Part shown: positions 7,953 through 15,169 of the stretch, in pieces
How the letters are laid out: every line of letters begins with the position of its first letter
Position numbering within the stretch: the first letter of the stretch is position 1
Assembly: GCA_024683485.1 (NCBI GenBank)
Contig: JAIKYD010000004.1
Span: 1 to 37,430, forward strand
DNA: 37,430 bases
From: Saccharofermentans sp.
GTDB lineage: Bacteria > Bacillota > Clostridia > Saccharofermentanales > Saccharofermentanaceae
Direction: 5' to 3'
Notes under the pieces: generated by a model
Databases searched by the model: none
What the model was told of the DNA's origin: nothing
The model's input: only the letters and a program-made list of their open reading frames with translations
Program-made: the position numbers and the translations under genes

Positions 7953-10364
7953 ATGAAAAGAACTGACAATTTATTTAAAAGAATGATTGCTTCCGTTTTG
8001 GCTTGTACTTTGATCTTTGGTCTTTGTTCATGCGATGAAGAGGATTGGTCTGATGATCAGACTGAGGAATCGGTTCCGGACGAATCTGTTCCTGAAAACA
8101 ACGGAGGTTACAGATCTGCTGATGTAACAGCCATGCAGATGTCTGTGAACAGGGAAACCGGTGAGATGTCAATTATACGTCCTGAACTCCCGGGAGAGCC
8201 TATGGGAGAAACAGGCACATGGACGGTCTTTGTATATCTTTGCGGTACCGATCTGGAATCAAACGGCGGTGCAGCCATAACTGATGTTGCCGAGATGTGC
8301 ATGGCTACTGAGAACTCAGATTACAAATTCGTTGTTCAGACCGGTGGTACTAATCAATGGTATTATGATGGCATCGATGCGGACAGAATCGAGCGTTTTG
8401 TTGTCGAGAACGGCGATATCACTAAAGTGTATGAAGGCTCTGACCTTGCAATGGGCGATTCTGACACTCTTGCCGATTATCTTGTGTGGGGCGTTCAGAC
8501 ATATCCTGCAGATAATATGGGACTGATTCTCTGGAATCATGGCGGTGGATCTATCACAGGCGTATGTTTTGATGAGAGACACGGAAGTGATTCGCTCTCA
8601 CTGAGGGAAGTTGACAGTGCTCTTCTGACTGCTCAGCAGTATATGACCGAGAAGTGGGAATTCATCGGATTTGATGCCTGCCTCATGGGCAGTGTTGAAG
8701 CAGCAAATATCCTTGCAAACTATGCAAAGTATATGTACGGATCAGAAGAGATAGAACCCGGTGCCGGCTGGAATTATACAGAGATAGGTAATTTTCTTGC
8801 GGATAATCCCGGTGCATCCGGTGCCGACCTGGGAAAAGTTGTTTGTGATTCTTTCTATCAGGGTTGTATCGATATCGGAGATTACGATGTTTGCACTCTT
8901 TCTGTAATCGACCTTTCCAGGATCGATCAGGTAGTAATGAGTTTCAACAGTTTTTCAAAGGATATTTACGAGAATGGTGAAGATGCTGACAGCCTTTCCA
9001 CAATGATCCGTCAGATCGAATCTACTGAGCTCTTCGGTTCAAGTGTTTCAGAGGGTGGATGCTTCAATATGCTCGATGTATGTGCGCTGGCGGAAAGCTG
9101 CAGTGATTATTCATCAAATGTTGCTGATGTAAGAAGTGCTGTGGACGATGCTGTTCTCTATAAGATTCATGGTCCTGATCACCCTGACTCATGCGGACTG
9201 TCTCTCTATTTTCCCATAGAACTGGGCGGTTCCGAGGAACTGACGGTCTTCAGTGATATTTGCATCAGCCCTTACTATATGCAGTTTATTGACCGCCGTG
9301 ATTTCAGTGCCTCGATCTATTACGGTGAATACGGCAGCCAGACTGCTGAGCAGGATTCCAACTATTATTGGGATTCAGAAACGGGAATATGCTATTTCAT
9401 TGAGGACGATGAATACTATGCATATGATCAGAGTAGCGGGATTTACTATTATTTCAATGACGGTACAGAGCAATGGGAGGCATTAAGTGATAGTGGTCTG
9501 AATGCTGATCAGTACGATTATTCATACTCAGATCAGGTTTGCTCCGGTTATTCTGATGACTATTATTATGATGACAGCGGGTACTGGAACTGGAACTGCA
9601 ATTATGAATACGATTCTTCTTCACGTTCATACCGCAGTGCACCTGTACAGACAAACCATTACGATTATGCGGATTCTATCGAGAAGACAGGCGAGAGTAA
9701 GCACATTAAGTTCCTCCGCGATCCTTCAATGGATGAGGAAGGCACATACAGATTTACTCTGACAAAATATTCCCTTGATCACTGTTCTGATGTTTATGCA
9801 ATGGTATTTATGCTTGTTGACGGGAACGAGGTTATCCTGCTCGGAGACACATATGATGTCGATTGTGATTGGGAAAAAGGAACATTTGCGGATATGTTTG
9901 ATGGTTACTGGCTTTCACTTCCTGACGGTCAGAATCTTTCGATGAGCATACTTGATAAGAATGATGAGTTTGTAATCTTTACTTCTCCTGTAATGCTTAA
10001 CGGAGAAGATACATATCTCCGTATCCGTATGACCATCGCCGACGGTTCAATCGAGATCGAAGGTGCCTGCGACGGAATGACCGATGGTGGTGCCGCATCA
10101 AAGAATATCACCAGACTTAAGGACGGCGATAAGATCATTCCTTTGTATACAAGTTTTACACTTGATGATGATATGACTGAATCATTGTATATGGGTGATG
10201 AGTACACCGTAAGCGGTAATGTTGAACTTGTATATGGTCTTCTCTTTGAAGGAGACTTTATGTACACATTCATCATCGAAGACATGTACCGCGATTACCT
10301 TATGACAGATTTCACGGCATTTAATGTTGATGAGAACGGTGATGTCTGGTTCTATGAGGAATAA
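7953..10364 (+). CDS. Clostripain-family (C11) cysteine protease, predicted lipoprotein
   Basis: Predicted surface-anchored cysteine peptidase of about 803 residues. The N-terminus has basic residues, a hydrophobic segment and LCSC, with Cys27 as the likely lipidated residue. The acidic stretch DEEDWSDDQTEE follows. The C11 catalytic pair is visible: His196 in LWNHGGG and Cys243 in FDACLMG. After the peptidase domain comes an aromatic repeat region (about 468-510), a Tyr/Asp/Ser-rich low-complexity stretch (to about 570), and a C-terminal beta-rich domain of unknown function. The start at 7953 is chosen for its ribosome site over an ATG at 7938. Clostripains cleave after Arg or Lys; the actual target is unknown. 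Single-gene unit with its own promoter and terminator. Confidence 0.85.
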   Translation: MKRTDNLFKRMIASVLACTLIFGLCSCDEEDWSDDQTEESVPDESVPENNGGYRSADVTAMQMSVNRETGEMSIIRPELPGEPMGETGTWTVFVYLCGTDLESNGGAAITDVAEMCMATENSDYKFVVQTGGTNQWYYDGIDADRIERFVVENGDITKVYEGSDLAMGDSDTLADYLVWGVQTYPADNMGLILWNHGGGSITGVCFDERHGSDSLSLREVDSALLTAQQYMTEKWEFIGFDACLMGSVEAANILANYAKYMYGSEEIEPGAGWNYTEIGNFLADNPGASGADLGKVVCDSFYQGCIDIGDYDVCTLSVIDLSRIDQVVMSFNSFSKDIYENGEDADSLSTMIRQIESTELFGSSVSEGGCFNMLDVCALAESCSDYSSNVADVRSAVDDAVLYKIHGPDHPDSCGLSLYFPIELGGSEELTVFSDICISPYYMQFIDRRDFSASIYYGEYGSQTAEQDSNYYWDSETGICYFIEDDEYYAYDQSSGIYYYFNDGTEQWEALSDSGLNADQYDYSYSDQVCSGYSDDYYYDDSGYWNWNCNYEYDSSSRSYRSAPVQTNHYDYADSIEKTGESKHIKFLRDPSMDEEGTYRFTLTKYSLDHCSDVYAMVFMLVDGNEVILLGDTYDVDCDWEKGTFADMFDGYWLSLPDGQNLSMSILDKNDEFVIFTSPVMLNGEDTYLRIRMTIADGSIEIEGACDGMTDGGAASKNITRLKDGDKIIPLYTSFTLDDDMTESLYMGDEYTVSGNVELVYGLLFEGDFMYTFIIEDMYRDYLMTDFTAFNVDENGDVWFYEE

Positions 10365-10396
10365 TCAGATAATATCTTAATCCATAAGACCATTTG

Positions 10397-10430
10397 AAAA
10401 GCTGTCTCAGACTTTGAGGCAGCTTTTAAA
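10397..10430 (+). terminator. Intrinsic terminator after the C11 protease gene
   Basis: A 13-bp stem pairs AAAAGCTGTCTCA (10397-10409) with TGAGGCAGCTTTT (10415-10427), with one G-U pair and a 5-nt loop, ending in TTTT. It sits 32 nt after the stop codon. Confidence 0.85.
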
Positions 10431-10511
10431 GTTTATATTGAATCATTGTGTTCATGCTATTTATCAAACATTAAAGAAAAATATATGACACTATTTCCGT
10501 TCCGGATAATC

Positions 10512-10517
10512 TATAAT
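10512..10517 (+). promoter_or_regulatory. Candidate -10 element for the xylanase gene
   Basis: A perfect TATAAT lies in the 190-nt gap between the protease terminator and the GH10 gene. No -35 is found at 16-18 nt; ATGACA at 10485-10490 is too far away (21-nt spacer). The missing -35 leaves room for activator control, but nothing in the sequence proves that. AAGGA (10542-10546) is the ribosome site for the ATG at 10555. Confidence 0.45.
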
Positions 10518-10554
10518 TAGAACATATAAACCTTTATCGGAAAGGAACTGTCTT

Positions 10555-11760
10555 ATGAATCCTTCAACAACACCCTCGCACCGGATCGGTGAATGTTTGG
10601 TCAGAGTTATCGATAAGAACGGCAATCCCGTAAAGGATAAGCAACTGGTATTGAATCAAAAGTCCCATGAATTTCTTTTTGGATCAGGTGCTTTTATATT
10701 TTTGGATTATCCCGGAATGGAGCCTGATAATGACAGGAGAGATAAATGGCTTGCAATGATGAATTACGGTACGCTGCCTTTTTACTGGGGACGTTATGAA
10801 CCTGAGGAAGGGCATCCCCAATATGAGATGCTTAAACAAGGTGCCGATATATTAAGAGCCAATAATGTTACATTAAAAGGGCATCCTCTTTGCTGGCATA
10901 CGGTCTGTGCAGACTGGCTTATGAAGTATTCTGATGAAGTGATCATGGATAAGCAGCTTGAGAGGATCAACAGGGAGGTCACAGCTTTTAAGGGCGTTAT
11001 CGATTTCTGGGATGTCATAAATGAAGTTGTAATAATGCCTGTCTTCGATAAATACGACAATGCTGTCACAAGACTTTGCAAGAGGTACGGAAGGGTTGAA
11101 CTTGTAAAGGAAGTTTTCGCTGCAGCCAAAGCAGCTAACCCGGAAGGAACATTCCTGATCAACGATTTTAATGTTTCACCCAAGTATGAGGAACTGATCG
11201 AAGATTGTCTGAATGCAGGCGTCGAGTTCTCTGCTATTGGAATCCAGTCTCATCAGCACCAGGGATACTGGGGTGAGGAGAAACTTCGCGATGTACTGAA
11301 GAGATTCGGCAGATTCGGTATTCCGGTTCATTTTACTGAGAATACACTTATTTCAGGTGAGATAATGCCTGCTTATATTGAAGACCTTAACGACTGGCAG
11401 GTCGACGAATGGCCAACAACACCGGAAGGAGAGGAAAGACAGGCGCGGGAATGGGAGGAGATGTACCGGATACTGTTTGCAGATCCAAACATCAAGGCTA
11501 TCACAGGCTGGGATTTTGCTGACGGTGCTTGGCTCAATGCCCCGAGCGGTCTTGTTACTGTTGACAACAGATGCAAACCTGCCTACAACAAACTTTTGAG
11601 TCTTGTAAAGGGTGAGTGGTGGACTAAAGACGAAGTTATCCACACTGATTCAGAAGGACTCGTAAGAATTAAAGGCACGAAGGGCACCTATGAGATCGAT
11701 GGAGCGGATGGACTGATCACAGTAAGCGGTGAGCCTTCAGAAACAACTGTCATAATGTGA
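10555..11760 (+). CDS. GH10 endo-beta-1,4-xylanase, predicted intracellular
   Basis: Glycoside hydrolase family 10, a retaining enzyme acting on xylan or xylo-oligosaccharides. The 401-residue protein has a short N-terminal beta region (about 11-45, ending FLFGSGAF) and then the TIM barrel. The acid/base is Glu157 in WDVINEV and the nucleophile is Glu262 in VHFTENT. Other GH10 marks are KGHPLCWH, NDFN, GIQSH and GWDFADGAW. There is no signal peptide, lipobox, membrane segment or carbohydrate-binding module, so it probably acts in the cytoplasm on imported oligosaccharides; this localisation is inference. No transporter or xylosidase lies nearby. The gene converges on the helicase gene with only 2 nt between the stops. 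Confidence 0.9.
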   Translation: MNPSTTPSHRIGECLVRVIDKNGNPVKDKQLVLNQKSHEFLFGSGAFIFLDYPGMEPDNDRRDKWLAMMNYGTLPFYWGRYEPEEGHPQYEMLKQGADILRANNVTLKGHPLCWHTVCADWLMKYSDEVIMDKQLERINREVTAFKGVIDFWDVINEVVIMPVFDKYDNAVTRLCKRYGRVELVKEVFAAAKAANPEGTFLINDFNVSPKYEELIEDCLNAGVEFSAIGIQSHQHQGYWGEEKLRDVLKRFGRFGIPVHFTENTLISGEIMPAYIEDLNDWQVDEWPTTPEGEERQAREWEEMYRILFADPNIKAITGWDFADGAWLNAPSGLVTVDNRCKPAYNKLLSLVKGEWWTKDEVIHTDSEGLVRIKGTKGTYEIDGADGLITVSGEPSETTVIM

Positions 11761-11762
11761 TA

Positions 11763-14129
11763 TCAGATCTTCCAGTGATCAGGAAAGAGCATTAGATAAT
11801 CGGGCTTTTCGAGTCTTGAGTCGATCAGGAGCGCAAAGCCCGTATCTGTTTCTGTTCTTATAACCCGTCCCACGGCCTGAAGGACTTTCTGCCAGCCGGG
11901 GAACCTGTAAGCGAATGAGAACCCGTCACCAAATTTCTCGGCATAGTAATTGCTTAATATCTGCCGTTCGGGCGTGACCTTTGGAATGCCGACGCCGACT
12001 ATGATAACGCCGGTCAATTTGTCACCCACAAGGTCTATTCCTTCTCCGAAATGACCGCCAAGTACGGCTGCCCCGATAAGAAGTCCGCTGTATGGTTCAC
12101 TGAAACTCCTGAGAAATTCCTCTTTCTCGGTATTAGTCATCTCTGATATCTGGGATATTATCTTGAGACTTTTAGTCTCTGTCCTGAGCACATCTTCTAT
12201 CTTAGGCATGATCTGATTCATGTATTCGAAAGAAGGGAAAAAGATCATATGGTTTCCGGTACGTCCGCTCAGGCATTCTGATATTCTTTGCACCAGGTCA
12301 TCCTGAGTTAACAGGCGGTCTTTGTATGCAGTCGATATCTCCGAATCTATCATTATCTCAAGATTCTCAGGAGGGAAGGGGGAAGGAAGCCTTAAGAAAG
12401 ACGAATAGTCACAGTCAGGTCCGACAAGACAGTTACGGTAGTATTCATAAGGCGTAAATGTTGCAGAGAAGAATATTACTGACATCCTGTCCCTGATTAT
12501 GTAGTCAAGTTTGGAAGCGCAGTCAAGGCAGTCAAGAGTGATTATCGTATCACCATTTACTCTCGAGGCTGTGGTTATGTAAGCATTATCGAAATAATGC
12601 TCAAGTACTGTCAGAAAATACCTTGCTTCAAAGAAGAATCTTACCGCAGTCCTTCTGCATTGTCCCTGCTCAAGGTTATCCAGTACCGGTGAAAGATTCC
12701 TTATCGTAAACCATAGCTTTGCATATAACTGCCTGGGTGGCTGCCTCATGGCTTCCCAGTTCTCCGTCATAAGGACTTTGTTCTCGTCAGCCTGTTCCAT
12801 CAGTTTGAAACATGAACCGGAAGAATCAAAGCATGTTCCTATATTTACGAAATAATTGCGCAGCTGATGGAGCATTGTCTCGATCTTAGTATTGCGGCCT
12901 TTGAAATCCCTTATCATCTCGTCTATAAGGCTTAGCGAAAATGATGCGGAGAACATATCCCTGCCTCTGTCGATCATGTTGTGTGCCTCATCGACCAGTA
13001 CTGCAATTCTTTGGTTGCCCGGTTCTTTGGAGACCAGCGATACTCTCGGACTGAAAATATGGTTATAGTCGCCAATTATTACAGTACAGTAGTTCATTGT
13101 ATCTATCATGAATTCGTGCGGACAGATACCGTGCCTTAATGCAATCTCTGTTATCTTCTCGGGAGTTATCTCATCTAATACAAGTGACTCGGACAAGGCT
13201 TCTTTAAGTTTTCCGTAATAGTCCTTGGCAAGGGGACAGAACTTGGCATCGCATTCTGTTCCGTAAGGACACATTTTCTCTTTGGACCTTAATGTTATCG
13301 ATCTGATTATCAGCCCCTGTTTGCGCATCTGGTTAAGCGTGGATTCAGCAACACCTCTTGTGGCCTCTTTTGCTGTCAGATAGAAGATCTGGTCGTATCT
13401 GTTTTTGATGAGCCCCTTGATAGCAGGGTAGAGGACCGATACGGTCTTGCCGATCCCTGTTGGAGCCTCAACGAAGAATGCTTCGCCGGAATTAAGTGCC
13501 AGCAGAGCTTTTTTCATAAATTCCTTCTGTCCGGGTCTTATAGTGTCAAAGGGAAACCTTGTTTGTGAGACCGTATCCATGAGACTGTTCTGGTAATCAA
13601 GAAGTGTTTTCGCGAAAATACAATACTCAGAGCAGGTGTCTTCCCAGAACCTTTCCGCTTCTTCGAAAGACATGGAATAGGTGTTCTCGTAACTGTCGAG
13701 CGTTGTTATAGATACATATCTCAAAGTCAGGGATATATCCAGTATGTCTGAATTAGTCAGAAGATACATTGCACCATATAACTTAAGCTGAGTGACATGC
13801 TCTGGCCTTACCAAAGCCTCGAAGCTTTCTTTTGTCGAGTTAAACGACTTTATCTCAAAGAGCATCGGAGGCTTCCCGCTGTTAAGAAGCATCGCATCGA
13901 ACCTTCCGTTGACTGAAAGACAGATCCCGGAATCAGATATGTAGTCGTAAACGAGTGCTTCTTCAGTTATGACGATATCACCGTAAGCTTTCTTAAGATC
14001 TGCGAAAACCCTCTGATGCAGCCGTGTCCCCTCAACAGCAGACACGGAACCGTAAGAGCCACCGGCAAGATTGCCGCGCCTCGAGATATATGAAGCCAGA
14101 TCTGTTACGGAAACACTTATCTTATTCAT
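11763..14129 (-). CDS. RecB-like nuclease fused to XPD/DinG-type helicase
   Basis: A two-domain DNA-processing enzyme of about 788 residues. Residues 1-160 carry a RecB/Cas4-like PD-(D/E)XK nuclease site: His39 (GTRLHQ), Asp78 (GRFDAM), Glu92-x-Lys94 (FEIKS) and the QxxxY motif (Gln115, Tyr119 region). The rest is a superfamily 2 helicase: Walker A APTGIGKT (222-229), four cysteines that could bind a 4Fe-4S cluster (287, 293, 298, 336), DEAH box (380-383) and a C-terminal QAVGRVIR motif. A 5'-3' helicase with nuclease activity in DNA repair is expected, but the substrate is unknown. The start at 14129 matches the start of the conserved domain; 14150 is an alternative. Neither has a ribosome site. 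Confidence 0.87.
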   Translation of the reverse strand: MNKISVSVTDLASYISRRGNLAGGSYGSVSAVEGTRLHQRVFADLKKAYGDIVITEEALVYDYISDSGICLSVNGRFDAMLLNSGKPPMLFEIKSFNSTKESFEALVRPEHVTQLKLYGAMYLLTNSDILDISLTLRYVSITTLDSYENTYSMSFEEAERFWEDTCSEYCIFAKTLLDYQNSLMDTVSQTRFPFDTIRPGQKEFMKKALLALNSGEAFFVEAPTGIGKTVSVLYPAIKGLIKNRYDQIFYLTAKEATRGVAESTLNQMRKQGLIIRSITLRSKEKMCPYGTECDAKFCPLAKDYYGKLKEALSESLVLDEITPEKITEIALRHGICPHEFMIDTMNYCTVIIGDYNHIFSPRVSLVSKEPGNQRIAVLVDEAHNMIDRGRDMFSASFSLSLIDEMIRDFKGRNTKIETMLHQLRNYFVNIGTCFDSSGSCFKLMEQADENKVLMTENWEAMRQPPRQLYAKLWFTIRNLSPVLDNLEQGQCRRTAVRFFFEARYFLTVLEHYFDNAYITTASRVNGDTIITLDCLDCASKLDYIIRDRMSVIFFSATFTPYEYYRNCLVGPDCDYSSFLRLPSPFPPENLEIMIDSEISTAYKDRLLTQDDLVQRISECLSGRTGNHMIFFPSFEYMNQIMPKIEDVLRTETKSLKIISQISEMTNTEKEEFLRSFSEPYSGLLIGAAVLGGHFGEGIDLVGDKLTGVIIVGVGIPKVTPERQILSNYYAEKFGDGFSFAYRFPGWQKVLQAVGRVIRTETDTGFALLIDSRLEKPDYLMLFPDHWKI

Positions 14130-14135
14130 ATTGAG

Positions 14136-14141
14136 ATTATA
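14136..14141 (-). promoter_or_regulatory. -10 element placed for a leaderless helicase transcript
   Basis: On the minus strand a perfect TATAAT lies exactly 6 nt upstream of the ATG at 14129. Since a -10 hexamer usually ends at -7, transcription would begin at the A of the ATG, giving an mRNA without a leader. There is no Shine-Dalgarno motif to contradict this. No good -35 is visible. Confidence 0.4.
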
Positions 14142-14164
14142 ACCCAACATCTCTCATGTCGTTA

Positions 14165-14193
14165 TTGAAAAAAGTTTCTGCTTGATATAAAAT
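14165..14193 (+). promoter_or_regulatory. Promoter of tRNA-Leu
   Basis: TTGAAA (14165-14170), 17-nt spacer, TAAAAT (14188-14193), close to consensus and 11 nt before the tRNA. It is divergent from the helicase gene, so the two promoters share this short region. Confidence 0.8.
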
Positions 14194-14204
14194 CTAACCC
14201 GCAC

Positions 14205-14291
14205 GCAGATGTGGTGGAATTGGCAGACGCGCTAGCTTCAGGTGCTAGTGGGAGCAATCTCGTGCGGGTTCAAGTCCCGCCATCTGCACCA
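14205..14291 (+). tRNA. tRNA-Leu (anticodon CAG)
   Basis: An 87-nt type II tRNA with a long variable arm. Acceptor GCAGATG (14205-14211) pairs perfectly with CATCTGC (14281-14287). The anticodon stem CTAGC/GCTAG encloses TTCAGGT, giving CAG. The T arm GCGGG TTCAAGT CCCGC and an encoded CCA (14289-14291) are present. Confidence 0.96.
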
Positions 14292-14297
14292 GGATTC

Positions 14298-14334
14298 AAG
14301 GCTTTCCGTGATATTTCATGGAAAGCCTTTTTCT
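14298..14334 (+). terminator. Intrinsic terminator of tRNA-Leu
   Basis: A 14-bp stem pairs AAGGCTTTCCGTGA (14298-14311) with TCATGGAAAGCCTT (14316-14329), with one G-U pair and the loop TATT. It runs into a T-rich tail (14328-14334). Confidence 0.9.
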
Positions 14335-14403
14335 TGTATTTTCAAGAGTTTGATCAACATTTATTTGTTTCTTCGAATATGTTTTATTCCGGCTGAGAAT
14401 ATA

Positions 14404-14409
14404 TATAAT
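14404..14409 (+). promoter_or_regulatory. Candidate -10 element for the DUF6273-channel pair
   Basis: A perfect TATAAT lies between the tRNA-Leu terminator and the GTG start at 14462. No matching -35 is evident. Because the terminator upstream is strong, some promoter is needed here for the next two genes. Confidence 0.45.
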
Positions 14410-14447
14410 AGTTTTGGTGGTAAAGACAGATACGGAAATGAATATTT

Positions 14448-14461
14448 AGAGGAGTACCTCT
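14448..14461 (+). promoter_or_regulatory. Hairpin that contains the ribosome binding site
   Basis: AGAGG (14448-14452), loop AGTA and CCTCT (14457-14461) form a perfect 5-bp stem directly before the GTG start. The stem includes most of the Shine-Dalgarno GAGGAG (14449-14454), so folding would hide it and lower translation. The short stem may also arise by chance. Confidence 0.4.
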
Positions 14462-15133
14462 GTGTATTGTATTAATTGTGGCTTTAAACGTTCGCTTTAT
14501 GATAAGTTCTGCAAATGGTGCGGACCTAGTAAGGGATGGTTAACTCCATTTGGTGCAAATGTAACAGGACAGGACATAAATGAAAAGAAAGCCAGAGTTG
14601 CCAGGGCTTTATTAAATCTTAAGGATCCGCATACCGGAGACGAGATAGCTTTTGGAACTATTAACAGAGAGAAGATATGTTGGAAAGTGCTTCAGATTCA
14701 AGATGATAAAGCATTTATCTTCAGTTGTAAGCCGGTTTGCTACATGCCTTATCACATCCCTGGCGGTGACATTACCTGGAGTGAATGTACACTCAGGGTT
14801 TGGCTGAACAGTGTTTTCATTAACAAGTTTTTTGATAAAAAAGAAAAAACGCGAATGATCCAAACCAACGTAATCAATGAAGATAATCCGGATTATCTTA
14901 CCCCGGGTGGTCCACCGACTACTGATATAGCTTTTTTGTTAAGCATAGAAGAGTTAAGACATTTTGTCCTTGACGAAGAAACGTGTGTTTATGGAACTTC
15001 GTGGTGGCTGCGGTCACCTGGTGATGACCAGAAAAGTGTTCCTATTGTTGATCGTGAGGGCTATATGCGTCCTGGTGTAAGCGTTCAGGCTTTCAATGGT
15101 GTCCGGCCGGCTATGTGGATAAAGATAGTATGA
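14462..15133 (+). CDS. Zinc-ribbon DUF6273 protein
   Basis: A 223-residue protein of unknown function. The N-terminus is a zinc ribbon (CINCG at residues 3-7 and CKWCG at about 17-21). The remainder matches the DUF6273 pattern common in clostridia: WKVLQIQDDKAFIFS, a Trp-x-Glu-Cys-x-Leu-Arg-x-Trp-Leu segment (WSECTLRVWLN), DIAFLLSIEEL, SWWLRSPG, and a C-terminal GVRPAMWI. No signal peptide or membrane segment is seen, so it is probably cytoplasmic. The start is GTG, behind an unusual hairpin. It lies 36 nt before the channel gene, which suggests co-expression, but no functional link is established. Confidence 0.75.
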   Translation: MYCINCGFKRSLYDKFCKWCGPSKGWLTPFGANVTGQDINEKKARVARALLNLKDPHTGDEIAFGTINREKICWKVLQIQDDKAFIFSCKPVCYMPYHIPGGDITWSECTLRVWLNSVFINKFFDKKEKTRMIQTNVINEDNPDYLTPGGPPTTDIAFLLSIEELRHFVLDEETCVYGTSWWLRSPGDDQKSVPIVDREGYMRPGVSVQAFNGVRPAMWIKIV

Positions 15134-15169
15134 ATTGATAAATATGATTAAAGGCTAAGAGGTATTAGG

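Noticed and set aside
10485..10490. ATGACA as a -35 for the xylanase gene
   Set aside because: The spacer to TATAAT at 10512 would be 21 nt, too long for a standard promoter.
11763..14291. Integrated element at tRNA-Leu
   Set aside because: The nuclease-helicase gene is next to a tRNA, but there is no integrase, no repeat of the tRNA 3' end and no phage-like gene.
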